Shown here in pieces: positions 1 to 13,500 of a stretch of 64,000 bases of DNA. The position numbers were made by a program, and so were the translations under genes. Positions within the stretch are counted from its first letter, which is position 1; every line of letters starts with the position of its first letter. Origin of the DNA: Misgurnus anguillicaudatus (lineage: Eukaryota; Chordata; Actinopteri; Cypriniformes; Cobitidae); the NCBI RefSeq assembly GCF_027580225.2, contig NC_073358.2, forward strand, positions 11,796,501-11,860,500. Direction: 5' to 3'. The notes beneath the pieces were generated by a model. It saw nothing but the letters and a program-made list of their open reading frames with translations, had not been told where the DNA came from and made no database searches.

Positions 1-986
1 CAAAAGGATGGATGTCTCCAGACTATAAAGAATGATGCCCATGGAATAATAAAACCTTATGTGGATGTAAGTCTATATGCAAGTCATTTACATGTCATAT
101 TGACTTAATATTCTTTATTGAATCTTCCTGAACCTCAATTAAGAGCATGGGGTCATGCTTTCCACTGGTCAGGGGTTTGATTTTAAGGGAATGCACATAC
201 TAATAACATTAATAGTTTAAGGGGCGGTTTCTCGGACAGGGATTAGACTAGTCCTAGACTAAAATAAATGTAAGAGCTGTCCAAACTCAAAACAATTTGC
301 ACTGACATATCTTAAAATACATCAGTGGCCTTTGTTTTGCCTCAAAATGCACATAAGTAATGTTTTTAGTAAGGTATGTTTGTTAAAACTAGTTATATTT
401 CCCAATTAAACTCAGGTCTAGTCCTGGCTTAAGCTAATCCCTGTATGGGAAACCGCCCCTAAATGTGTTTATAAAAATATTTCACTTAAATGATTGCTTT
501 TTATTTCATTTCTTTTCTCAGATATTAGGTCTGTCATGCAGAAATTATACGAAGGTTTGTTAACAACAAACAGTGTTCACATATATATGTCCATTATTTA
601 TTTATTAAATCATAATTTAAATGTAAAGGTATAGTTGGGATTTTGAAACATGCTCTTTCTCACCTTCAGTTTGAAAAGGATCCTACCTGCATCTTTAATT
701 GGATTCCTTCAAAAAAGAACTCATGCCGCCTTTATAAAGATATACAACAATTGATAAGTGACAGCACTGTAAGTACTGAAAGTAAATGTTGTAAAATACA
801 GTTACTAATTTTCAACAAATTTTATAAGTGAATTTTACTTATGGAATTGTCTCTTAACAGAAAAGCTGTAGTACACCACCAGTTCAATATCGACTGAAGA
901 GATGTACTGAGGCTGCCTTCATGGGATGCTGGTGTCGTTTTATAATAAGCAATGTGTCAAAAGATAACAGTTACAATTTAATATAA
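1..986 (+). CDS. tslp-like: TSLP/IL-7-like helical cytokine, 3' four coding exons (5' end outside window)
   Basis: Four exons join in frame, all at phase 0: 1-66 (begins before the window), 522-554, 670-768 and 861-986 (stop TAA 984-986). Donors are gtaagt, gtttgt and gtaagt; acceptors end in cag, cag and acag. About 107 residues are visible; the signal peptide and N-terminus are missing. Eight cysteines are visible, with two N-glycosylation sequons (NYT in the 11-residue exon, NVS near the end). The last exon reads KRCTEAAFMGCWCRF, a C-terminal helix with a cysteine followed by a G-x-W-x-R-F pattern like that of mammalian TSLP. All-phase-0 small exons are typical of type I four-helix cytokines. 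TSLP lies just upstream of WDR36 on the same strand in mammals, and this gene has the same position. Secretion and receptor binding (IL-7R alpha type) are inferred. An IL-7 paralogue is the main alternative. The gene call is firm; the orthology is moderate. Confidence 0.68.
221..459. repeat. Short TIR element, family A copy 1 (MITE-like, 239 bp)
   Basis: The left end GGGGCGGTTTCTCGGACAGG is mirrored at the right end by a sequence ending in GGGAAACCGCCCC, with a mirrored GATTAG/CTAATC just inside. It is too short to encode anything. It lies in an intron of the cytokine gene. Related copies are at 3348-3570 and 26687-26922. No convincing target-site duplication is seen. Confidence 0.75.
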
Positions 987-1420
987 TGTTTACTCTAACT
1001 TAACTTTATTGTTTGTGCACATTGTGACATGAATGTTTTTTTTTTAATAATTGCTAAATTTGTACATATACTGTATGAACTGAAAACATGCCATTATGAA
1101 TGTTCTGATTATTTAAACATAAATTAAATCATTAACGTGAGTTGAATGTGTCTTGTGAATATGTTTAAGAATTACAATTTCAAACATTTGCACCCTTTTG
1201 AAAAATAGGGAATTTTTACTTTAGTGTATTGTTCATTGCACGCATTAATTGTTGTGAGGAACGAATTGTAGGGAATTTCCACACGGACCGCGTTTAGTGT
1301 AACACCGACAACATCCACAGCATATGCAGAAATGCGCAGGAAACGCTGTTAAATATTTATCAAGTGTCAGTGTTTATTTAGTCAATGTTAGTAAACTGCG
1401 ATTGAAAACAAATATCAGAA
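987..1420. other. Intergenic interval with cytokine 3' UTR and WDR36 promoter/5' UTR
   Basis: Only 434 bases separate the cytokine stop from the WDR36 start codon. The proximal part is AT-rich with ATTTA motifs, as in unstable cytokine mRNAs. A variant poly(A) signal AATTAAA occurs near 1122. The WDR36 promoter must lie here or overlap the cytokine 3' end. No TATA box is evident; the last 150 bases are richer in CpG. Confidence 0.5.
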
Positions 1421-1515
1421 ATGTCTACTGGAAGGAAAGGAAGTGTGATCTTTTCGGGATTCCGAGCCTTGGGACTTTACTCCAATCATCTGCCGCACGT
1501 GGTTCGCTTCCATAA
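1324..1515 (+). promoter_or_regulatory. Possible upstream ORF overlapping the WDR36 start
   Basis: A 63-codon ORF starts 97 bases before the WDR36 ATG, in another frame, and ends inside exon 1. If transcription begins upstream of 1324, it would compete with the main start. The transcription start is not known, so this is only a possibility. Confidence 0.2.
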
Positions 1516-4500
1516 GAAACACCGTGAGTTCTACGTGGTCACTGCAGTTGGACAGTGTTTTCACACCTATAATGTAAGTGAGGATTAAATGAATGACGAT
1601 CGCACAATAGCAGCGTTTATTATAAATGTATACAAGTGATACACATACATTTTTTGTTGTTATTGACATGTGACGTGCTAATATCACGGCATTGTTTTAA
1701 GTACTTATTTGTAGTAACTTACCACTTAAACTCACGGTCGACAGTGTGTTCATCATTTTATCTTATAGTCATATATCATGATCATGTATCATGATGTATA
1801 GCAAAGTGGTGTTGCCATCTTATTATGCCATCACTGTACCATACTACGGTAAAGTTACTTTTTGTGTGGGTTGACTGATTTTGGTTGTGGGGTTGGATTA
1901 GTTATCCCAACGGTCTTCTACTTGAAATAAAAGTTTTTAAGACCGTATTTATCTAATATTTGTGTAATTATAAACACTCTGTTTAAAAGATCATATATTA
2001 TGGAGAAACTAACTTACATTTTATATTTATAAATAATAAATGATGCCATCTAAATGATAGTTTAAAGTTTGACTTATAATTAAGTTATTAATAATAAAGT
2101 AATAATAAAAACAAGAAAAAAATGACAAATGAAATCAAAATAATTCATTATAGACATTTTCAAAACATCAATTGTCATGTCACAGGGATATACTAAGTTT
2201 TGTTTACTCAGTTGCTTGGCAAGTCTATTAAATTTCTAGTTCTCATAACTAAATAATTCTGGTCTGAGATAAAGTTTTGTTAATTTTTGTGAGTGAACCT
2301 GTTGTAATGCAAGACAAATAGTCAAAAACCTTATAGACCCCTTCACGGTTCACGTCACAGGCTGTTCCCACTGCGCATGTCGGGGTCAGAAAAGTAATTA
2401 CAGCAGATTGAGTTGCGTATTATCCGGTATCGTCAAAAACGCCTACTTACGCCGTGGGCTGTGAAAATCGTACCAGGTCTTCCGTTAAGTTTTCGCGATT
2501 CATGCAGAATCTCAAAAACATATGCGTATGCAATGCATGCATATATCAAAGAGGCTTGTGTTTGTAGTGCTCACTTCATTTGAGGTAAGTCATAATTTTT
2601 CAGCACTGTAGATTAAATTATAAAGCCTAAATGGTATGAACAGTTCGACCCCGTGCTGCGCGCGCACCCGATTGTCATTCAATGTTTACAAACCTTGAAG
2701 GGGTCTATATAATCATTTATCTTAATTAAGTAATTAATTAATTAATCAAGGCATACATAACTAATAACTGTACATTGACCACATAGGTGATGTTTCCATT
2801 TAAATCTTCTCCAAATAGGTTTCGGGGAGAACAATTCTGGTTTATCTCTCTATTTCTCTGTACTTAAACCTCAATATTTGAGTCAGCATCTCAGGTCTTG
2901 AACCACTAGACCACGCCCACCTTTCAAAATCATATTTTACCTCTCCTTTTGCCCACACCAAACACATTTTTATGTACCAATGGTACCATGAAACTGCAAT
3001 GGTATTAGCGCCAATAAAATAATACTTAAATGACACACAGCTGACCTTGTAACATGGTGTTATAACATAGTACTTTAAAGAACACATTATTGGATGGGAG
3101 CTTTTGTTTGTGCAGGACTTATAGCTTGAGACTATTAATATAACTGCATGTTTAATTGAAAAAGTTAATACTAAAGTTAATAAAGAAAGATATGTTCTTT
3201 TATATAAATGCTTTGAGAAACAACATAAAATGGCGTTTTGAAACTGGTCGTTCTCTTTTGGCAGGTCAAGAAACTTGGAATCGTTGCAGTCAGTAAGTTA
3301 AGATTGACAGTTTTTTGCCTTTTTCCTGCACATAATCAGACACTATTGGGCGATTTCCTGGACAGGGTTAAGTCTAGCTCCCAACTAAAATGCACATTTA
3401 AGCATGCACTGACAAATCTTAAAATATATCATTGCCATTGTTTTGTCTCAATATGGCCATCAGTATAGGTGTGTTTTTTTTTTGTAGGGTACGTTTGTAA
3501 AAAACTACTTAAATGTACTATAACTAAGGTGTACACCTGGATTAATCTAAACCCTGTGCAGGAAAATTGCAGCAGCAGTGTTGCATAGAGATGTTACAAT
3601 GTATGTATGTCAATGTGTGATTGAATTTGTTGTTATAATGATGTGCTACAGGCAATTCCCTCCCAGAAGATATTTCATGCATGGCAGCAGATCGAATGCT
3701 TGTCTATGCTGCACATGGAAGAACAATTTCTGCTTTTGCAAAAAACAAAGAGGTAAAACATTATTTGTTATAAGATTGTTGAAACTAAAGTAGACAATGC
3801 AGGATCAAATTTGTGCAAAGGATTCCCAGGAAACACTCATACTCATAAAATGCATGTTCACTGTGGATAAAAGCGTCAACCTAATGCATGCATGTAAATA
3901 TATATATTACTGGTTTACTATTCAGGTTGTTCACACGTACACAGGCCATGATGGTGATGTGCATCTTTTGTTGCCTTTTGGAGATCATCTCATTTCTGTT
4001 GACAAGGAGAATGTTGTCATCATTTGGGATGTTGAGTCTGAAGGTTAGTTTGTTCGTGTTATTATTTTTGCTAGTATTCATTAAAATTTTGGACAATTTA
4101 TGATGTCTTTTCAGTATAGATTTGCTGTCTTGACTCATCTTGTCAATGTTATTGCAGACACATACCTGCAGATTTCGTTTGAGAAAGGGTCTTTTGAGGT
4201 GTCTGCTGTGATGCACCCGAGCACCTACCTGAACAAAGTTTTGTTTGGAAGCAGTCAAGGGAGTCTTCAGTTGTGGAATGTTAAATCAAAGTATGCATCT
4301 CTAACAAATGCTATATTTCATTAGTAGATTCCGATATTTGATTACTTATAATGACATCTACGGTACCGATACCGATAGTTTTGCTATTATTTCTTGTTTA
4401 AGATTATTCTCTTCTAAAATCCCAGAAGTGGAGAGCGTACAAACCGCAATTCTATTGTCACCCAATTCAAAATAATCACACAGTATGAGTTCTGATACGT

Positions 4501-7500
4501 TTTTTTGATTACCATCATATAATCTACCCTGATTAACAGCTGTTAAAACAGCTAAAAAAATTGCTTTGACCTGCCGATCCTAATAGAGGGTATGCATTGA
4601 CCTCACTTTTCCACGTGACCACGCGAGAGCTCGCCCGGTTGAGTGGCAAAACGTGCAAAAAAATGGCTGGTTTTCATACGTGCTGCTGCGAAAATGCCAG
4701 TAAAACTGACTATTATCAGCTTAAAATGCTTGATAGCAGAGGCGGACAATACTTAGTTACATTAGTTACATTTTCCAAGCATCTGAGCTTTATTAGGATG
4801 TTTGTATTGGGAAAAAATTTTACTTCACTACATTCTAAAGCTTATAATCATACTGTGTATTATTTAATATTGCATATTAAAATTTGTTTAATACCTAATT
4901 ACATTAAAATTGGGTTACTTTTACTTGAGTAAAAGTATGTTAATGTACTTAAATATTAAATGTAAAACAAACACATGTATTTATGAAATCTAATAGAATA
5001 AAAATTATGATAATATGCTTTGGAATGTATGTTTTCCAAAGAAGTAGAAAGTAAAACCTCTGCTTGATAGTGACCCTAGCAACTTATCAACCCACCTGTG
5101 GTCTGTGGCATGAACAATCTATTTATTTCTCCTTTCGGTGTTTTTTGGCAGTCTGTAAAATGATAGCTCAAAAATTTTGTTAATCTGTTAGTACAGTCTA
5201 TCGCACAACAGCTGTTTCTCATTTAGACGCGTTTTCCTTGTGGGAAAAACATTACTTTTCTACAGTCTAAAGCATAGAATCATACTGTGTATTCTTTAAT
5301 ATTGCATATTAAAATGTATTTAATATCTAATTACATTTAAGTTGTGTACTTTTACTTGAGTAAAAGTATGTTAATGTACTTAAATATTAAATGTAAAACA
5401 AAAACGTATTATTTATGAAATATAAAAGAGTAAAAAGTATAATAATATGCTTTGGAATTTATGTTTTCCAAAGAAAAACATGGATAAAATACAAATACTT
5501 AAAAAATACTTTTAAGTAGTAAGTAAAACCTCTGCTTGATAGTGACCCTAGCAACTTATTAACCCACCTGTGGTCGTTTGGACGTTGGCATGAACGATCA
5601 ATTTACTTCTTCTTTCTGTGTTTTTTTTTTGGCAGTCTGTAAAACGATAGCTCCGAATTCTTGTTAATCTGTTAGTACAGTCCATCGCACAACAGCTTTT
5701 TCCCATTCAGACGCGTTTTCACAGTGTTTTTGCAGATGTCACGCTGTACTCAAATGCTGCCACTCTGTCTCTTGCTACTCAGTGGGCGTAACCGCAGTCC
5801 CTCTCGTCGACGGTGACGTTATATGCATACCCTCTATTATAGGTCAATATATTTGTGCATCCCTATGCCAACTTATTTGACTCGTAAAATTATAGTTCAC
5901 TCAGAAATGAAAACTTTGTCATTATTGTTTCAACTTAATTCTTTGAGTTTCTTGAACACAGGAAAAAATATTTTTATTTAAATGTCAAAGATGCTTTTTG
6001 ACAAGCATTGGAAGTAAATAAAGTGCTGCAAGGATGATGTATTTTTGTAGGCCAACCCGGAAGTTAGTGGGTTAATCTTCACAGGTGAATAAAAAATGTA
6101 TGAATTTCGAAGTGTAAATGCATTTACTAGAAATATAAAAAGCCTTAACTTCAAAAATCATAAAAGTGTATTCATTTGTGAAGATTAACTTGTTGGACAA
6201 AATGTGTAAGTGTCATAAACTTTTGTTAAACACAGAGTTCATTTTTTTGCGATAATCCAAAAGTCTATTGGAAAAATGAACAGGCTTTTTTTGAATCTCG
6301 CTAACTTCTGTGTTAGCCTACAAAAATACTTTTCATGGTCCCATTCACTTTCATTGTAAAAAACGTCTTTAAGTTTAGCATAAAAATGAAAGTCATATAG
6401 ATGTAAAAGTAAACATTAATGTGGTTCTTGACAGAATTTTATTTTTTGGATAAAGCAATGTTTTTGCTTTTGTAAAATGCACCCTTATTTAAAGTGTATG
6501 CCAATAATTAATTTTTTTCAATTCAATTTATTTATTGATATAGCGCTTTTCACAATTGTTAATTGTTGCAAAGCAGCTTTACATGAGTAGATGTAGAGGA
6601 GAACACAGAAAATCAATAGATAAAATAAGAAGTAGAATATAGCGGCTAAGGTTAAACCGTACGAGCGAGCATATTAATAATGTAACGTATACAGTAGTGC
6701 TAAGTTTAGCCAAAGTTGGCTGACTCTCCCTGGGACGAAAAAACCCCTAGGAGAAAACCCGGTGGGAAAAACTCCTAGAAGGACAAAAACTTTTGGGAGA
6801 AATGAATATATATTTATATATCTAGACACGGTAGGGATAGGAAGCGGGTAAGCGGATTATAATATCAAATATTGTCAGAAATTGTCAGATATTTGAATAT
6901 TGTATCATTTCTTTATTCACAGTATGTGAATTTCTAATAGAAGGAGAACTTTGTGTTATTTGTATGTGAATTATGCATTGCTGTAAGGTTTACAAATCTT
7001 ATTGAGCCAACAGAAAAAAATGTTTTTTATTTACACAACATAAAAAAATCTGATCTCTTTTTTTAATCTAGCAAACTCCTGTATACATTTCCTGGATGGA
7101 CATCAGCTGTTACTGCTCTTCAACAGGTTTGTACTAATACCAAATTTTAAGAAAGAGTAGACTAAAAATAATCACATAGAAATCAGGTTGCAAGAACACC
7201 CACTAACCACCCCAAATACCTATTGAGCATTGTGGCATTAGGTTTTGCATAGACAAAGCTACACATTGTTAATATAACTAGTAATCTAGTTTCTAATAGT
7301 GTCTCTTTTGAATTGATTTTGTTCAGACTCCAGCTGTGGATGTTGTGGGTGTGGGTTTAGCATCTGGCCAGATCATCATTCACAATATCAGAATTGATGA
7401 AACTCTGATGAAGTTTCAACAAGACTGGGGTCCAGTTACAGCCTTATCCTTCAGGACAGGTAATGTTGTTACACGAATACTTTGTGGACAACTATCTGAT

Positions 7501-10500
7501 ATAAGCATATTATGCAACGCCAGAATTACTGGTTGAGAGCATAAACTTGAGTCATTTTGAATAATGCATACCTATAATGAAAACCAGAATGACTGAATCC
7601 TATAATACAGTGGTAATCAAACACTTTATGTACTAATTTCAATCATGCTGTGCAGATGGGCATCCAATAATGGCATCTGGTAGTCCAGTCGGACACATCG
7701 GACTGTGGGATTTGGAAGAGAAGAAACTAGTCAGTCAGATGAGAGACGCTCACACAACTGCAATCGCTGGTCTCACGTTCCTTCACAGCGAACCGCTTTT
7801 GATTACCAACGGAGCAGACAATGCCATTCGGGTTTGTGCCATATTCCTCTCATTTTATGTGTGCTCTGTGATTTGTGTAATTTATTATGTAATATTATAT
7901 TGATGTTAATTGGTTTGTCTGCTGTATGGAATAGGTGTGGATTTTTGATGTTACTGGAGGTGACGGTCGTCTGCTAAGACATCGGATGGGCCACAGCGCT
8001 CCACCAACAAAAATTCGGCACCACGACCAGAGTGGCTTGCACATTCTCAGCGCTGGTATGTCATTTAGCATTGATCTCATAATTAAGGTATTATAAGGCT
8101 GACCAACAAAGAAAAATAGATGAAATGTGATTGAGCATAGTTTTTTCTTCATCTTAGGTCAAGATGGTACCTTGCAGTCATTTTCAACTGTTCATGAAAG
8201 GTTCAACAAGAGTTTGGGGCATGGTAATAACTTATTCTTGCTAGATCGTTACCTCCTTACCAATGTTGTTGATTAAATATTGTTTTATTACATCATACAG
8301 ATTTTATACATTTCTAACAAACTTGTGTTTACCAACAGGCAGCCAAAACAAAAAGAAAGCTAAAAAGAAAGGTGTGGCGCATGACACTGCAAAGCTTCCG
8401 ACCATCACTACTTTTGCCTCTGGTTTGTTTTTATTTATTTGTGAATAAATAATTTATATAATTGATCAGTGTTAAGATCTTTGCACATTGATTCCGAAAT
8501 GTTTACACGTTAATACAACCCCATGTTGTGTCAATCACATTTACACACTGCCTCCAAAACTTTCGGTCTGTCAAAAAAACTTTTCGCATTTGTAGCAAGC
8601 ATTTTGAGAGGTGTTTTGAAATAAGATCCGCTGTACAAGCAAATGCCAATATCCAGAATAGTTGATCCACATTGTCTCACAGCACAAAATATGACAAACA
8701 TAGTGGGGAATACAAAGAGACGGAATATAAAGACGGATAGAAAGTGTTGTGTTCGGCAGGTATGGTATCCCAAATTTCTCATCCCAGTGTGGTGAGCACA
8801 CACACACCCGGAGCAGTAGACAGCGGCAGCATACAGGGAGGAACTGGGAAAGCTGCCTTGCTTGTTGCTATTCCTTAATATGCATTGGATACAGTGTACA
8901 GGGCTTGTGTGCATGACAAATTTGTAGGATAACGAATACGAAAAAAGCATACGAAAATTATGGACTACGTTGTGCAATGATCTTAGTCATTTTACATGTG
9001 GGTCAGATGGTTTGGCCTTGGACCAAGCTTATGGTTACAAATGACTATATAAAAAAGTATATTTTAGAATTAATATTACTACGTGATACAGTATGTACGT
9101 AATGCTTGAGCTTTTTTATCATATATAGAAACCGCTCGACAAAGTGACTGGGATGGCATTATTGCATGCCACCGTGGTTTCCTTATGGCCACGACATGGA
9201 ACTATCAGAAGGGTTCGATTGGTGCTCACAGATTGGAGCCAGAACGTTTCAAAAAGAACCGGGCCCTCAGTGTGCATGCAACAGTAAGTGTGTCAATTTG
9301 TTTGTTTACTACATACTGCATAATTGAAACTGACTTTTCCCATACCTTCCTCAGGCTATAGATATCACCTCCTGCGGGAACTTCGCAGTGATCGCCCTGT
9401 CCTCGGGACACATTGATGTGTTTAACATGCAGTCAGGTCTACATAGGGGACATTATGGAGAAGACAAGGGTAATTTCCTTAACGTGCCAAACATCTGGGG
9501 GTTTTGTTTGTTCTGGGAAAATTCCTATTTTAGCAGGGTCAAGTGCATGTTTTGTTGTGCTTTGCAGCGCATGCAGGGCCAGTGCGAGGGGTCGCTGTGG
9601 ACGGTCTTAACCAGCTGACTGTCAGCGTGGGTGCGGACCAGCTTGTGAAAATCTGGAAGTTTAAATCCAAGGAGCTCTTACATACACACAGCCTGCCAGC
9701 TGCTCCAGCATGCTCACTTCTTCATAGGGACAGGTATTACAGACATCAACAAGTAATTTTAGCAAGAAAGTACAGGAGAAATGTGGCTTTATTCTGTGGT
9801 GCGGTGTAAATTTAAAATAGGTCTGCAGCATTTCTGATGGTAATGATAAAGAAGAGCACTTTAGGTGAAATAGAAAATGGAAATTCATAAGTAGTAAAAG
9901 AACATTAACATTTGAAGAAAGTTGCATCATCAATGAATCATACCACTTGACCTACGTGCGATTTTCATTATTTGTAATGGAATTATTTTTCTACCGTCAA
10001 AAGCAATATAAACGTCAAGTTAGACATAAGGTTAAGGGACTTACAAACCCACATGCGCCTCTCAGACCATGCTTATCAAAAATGGGCAGTGCAGAATGAC
10101 TCACATGTTCACATAAGATGCAATCTTGTGTTCAGAAACAGATGGACTGAGCACAGCAAAAAGGAATAAAAAGTGAAAGCATGTCAGGACCTTTAAAACC
10201 ACCTTCACAAAACATTTACTTGGCATATAACAAAAATTTTCTGAGCAAGTAATGCAACAAAAACGTTCACTGAGGGGTTGATTTTTATCACAATTGTATC
10301 CTTTATTCCTATATGATATGGTTGGTCAGTGTATATACAGTGAGGAAAATAAGTATTTGAACACCCTGCTGTTTTGCAAGTTCTCCCACTTAGAAATCAT
10401 GAAGGGGTCTGAAATTGTCATCGTAGGTGCTTGTCCACTGTGAGAGACATAATCTAAAAAAATCAGAATGTATGATTTTTTAACTATTTATTTGTATGAT

Positions 10501-13500
10501 ACAGCTGCAAATAAGTATTTGAACACCTAAAGTCAATGTTAATATTTGGTACAGTAGCTTTTGTATGCAATTACAGAGGTCAAACGTTTCCTGTAGTTTT
10601 TCACCAGGTTTTGGCCCATTCCTCCACACAGATCTTCTCTAGATCAGTCAGGTTTCTGGCCTGTCGCTGAGAAACACTGAGTTTGAGCTCCCTCCAAAGA
10701 TTCTCTGTTGGGTTTAGGTCTGGAGACTGGCTAGACCACGCCAGAACCTTAATATGCTTCTTACAGAGCCTCCTTGGTTATCCTGGCTGTGTGCTTTGGG
10801 TCATTGTCATGTTGGAAGACCCAGCCTCGACCTATCTTCAATGCTTTAACTGAGGGAAGAAGGTTGTTCCCCAAAATCTCGCAATGCATGGCCTCAGTCA
10901 TCCTCTCCTTAACCCTTAAACAGGCACTGTGCACCACGGGATACGCTCTCTTCAGTGTCTTGTTTGGGGCATAAAAAAGATTTTTCAACCAAAACCTTCT
11001 ATCAGTTATCAAACCTTGGTCTGTCTTGAATATGTGGGTAACATTATTTGCTTCAAGTTTTTTTTTATTGATTGGTCAGCCCGACCCAAATCCAACATGG
11101 CCACCGGTTTTGCAGGACAGTCAGATTTTGTGGTAAGAAAATTAATATTAATCTTACTTTTCTTCTTAAAAAAAATATTAATACTGCTAATATTAATTGT
11201 GAGCATTGTCTTAAGGTGCTGAAGAAGAAAATTCGGTTATATGTTGTTTATATTGTTATTTAGCACATTTTGAAATATACGTATCCCCTGAGATACATTG
11301 CCTGATTAGGGTATAAAAAAGGGATTAACCACAATATGGCCTATCTTTGTATTTTGAGTTGAAAAAATGTAATAAATAATCAAATTTGCAGGTTAAACTG
11401 ATATTCGTATATTTAGGTGACTGCATCTTAGCATTTTAACTGGATATTTTCTTTTGCGGCTTCACAACAGCTAATTTTATGGTATAAGGAATGATAGGGA
11501 ATATGAGTTATAGAGCCAATACCAATGAATTCTTCAGATTTTGAGAAAAGTGATGAAGATGAAATTTTTTGTGACAGTGCAGTGGTGTATTAGAACCAAG
11601 AAATGTAGGTAATTTTCCTCATGCTAGGCATGCATTCCTCTAAATTGCAGCCAATAAGAGGCCTCTGCATGAAACACATATAGACACATATAGTTTACAT
11701 TGAGGGGTAGTTCAGGTAGTATGCAAAATTAATCAATTCTTAAATAATTTACCAAACTAGTATTATCTAAAAAATATATATATTTTGCAGGTGGAGCAGA
11801 AAAAGCACCAACGTAGCCAATGAAGACATTTAAAAACTGTTCATTCTTAGTTAGGCCTACCTACATTTAGTTGTGTTATTTACATGCAATGTTACTAGTA
11901 AACCTGTTGTTTACACAGTTTAAAATGGATGAAAAAATATATATGGCATATTTTAGAGCAAGAGAGGAAGTCAGAATCACATAATTTTTGCTGCAATAAA
12001 AAATAAATTTTGATGACTTAATCCTTTTTTTATACCTTAATAGGGCAATGTATCCCGGGAGATACAACTCATAAAATCCTGAATATATCAAATATTTTAA
12101 AAATTCCAATGAATATCTATTACATAAGTCCAGATGATACAAAAAATGTCATGAAATTATTTTTTGCTCATCGTTTTCCACCCCTGCCTGTTTAAGGGTT
12201 AATACAGTGCAGTCGCCCTGTCCCATGTGCAGAACACCCCCAAAGCATGATGCTACCATGCTTCACAGTAGGGATTGTGTTATTGGGATGGTACTCATCA
12301 TTCTTCTTCCTCCAAACACGTTTAGTGCAATTATGACCAAAAAGTTCTATTTTGGTCTCATCTGACCAAATGACCTTCTCCCATGACTCCACTGGATCAT
12401 CCAAATGGTCATTGGCAAACTTAAGACGGGCCTGGACATGTGCTGGTTTAAGCAGGGGAACCATGACGTCTTGGTGTATTAAAAACAGCAACCTTGGAAA
12501 CGGTGGTCCCAGCTCTTTTCAGGTCATTGACCAGCTCTTCCCGTGTAGTTCTGGACTGATTTCTCACCTTTTTTAAGATCATTGAGACCCCACAAGGTGA
12601 GATATTGAAAGGAGCCCCAGTCTGAGGGAGATTGACAGTCATGTTTAGCTTCTTCCATTCCAGTCTTGTGGAGGTGTACAATTTTGTCTCTAGTGTCTTT
12701 GGATAGCTCTTTGGTCTTGGCAGTGTTAGTAGTTGGATTCTTACTGATTGTATGGGGTGGACGGGTATCTTTATGCAGCTAACGACCTCAAACAGGTGCA
12801 TCTAATTTAGGATAATAAATGGAGTGGACATTTTAAAGGCTAACAGGTCTTTGAGTGTCAGAATTGTAGCTGATAGACAGGTGTTCAAATATTTGAAGAG
12901 TTTGGTTCCAAAACGCAATAAATCCATTTTGACAAATATTGGTAAAAACGTGTTTTCTATACCAAGAAAGTGACAAGATGAAAACCACTATTTTCTGTTA
13001 CAAACTTTCACATAGCATCTTTAGGTTATAAAAACATAAAAAATTCAAATCCATAACTTGATTTTCAAAGATTTATTATAAAAACTAATTCTTTTTTCCA
13101 CAAAATGCAATAAATCCATGACAGTTTTTTATTTCAAAATGCTATAAATCTATTAAATCAATGTATAAATGTGCATTCATCTTTACCATTTTATATTTAT
13201 TTAGTTGACTAGTGGTATACAATGATTAAAAAATAAACATTAATGGCATTAACCAAAACACTTACTTTGTAAGAACACAATGTTTTAGCATGAGAAGCTT
13301 GATGCTGTCTGGAGAACAAGCAACCGAGTGCCGTTCGCGGAAATTATTAGCTGTTGATGGCTTACGTTTCTTTCCCGTCACAGAAAACCATCACAGGTTT
13401 ATCAATGCTATTAAAGTATTATTTTGTTTTGTTTGTTGATCACGAAGTACAAAGTAGATGAGGAAAACTGGGACTCCGTGTACTCAGCGCGCCGCCATGT

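Noticed and set aside
3881..4258. 125-codon minus-strand ORF
   Set aside because: It is the reverse-strand shadow of WDR36 exons 4 and 5.
4597..4932. 111-codon ORF as a host gene
   Set aside because: It lies inside an inverted-repeat transposon, runs into AT-rich repeat sequence, and has no splice or promoter context.
8531..8977. 148-codon minus-strand ORF in WDR36 intron 11
   Set aside because: No recognised domain; composition suggests a chance ORF in a dispersed repeat.
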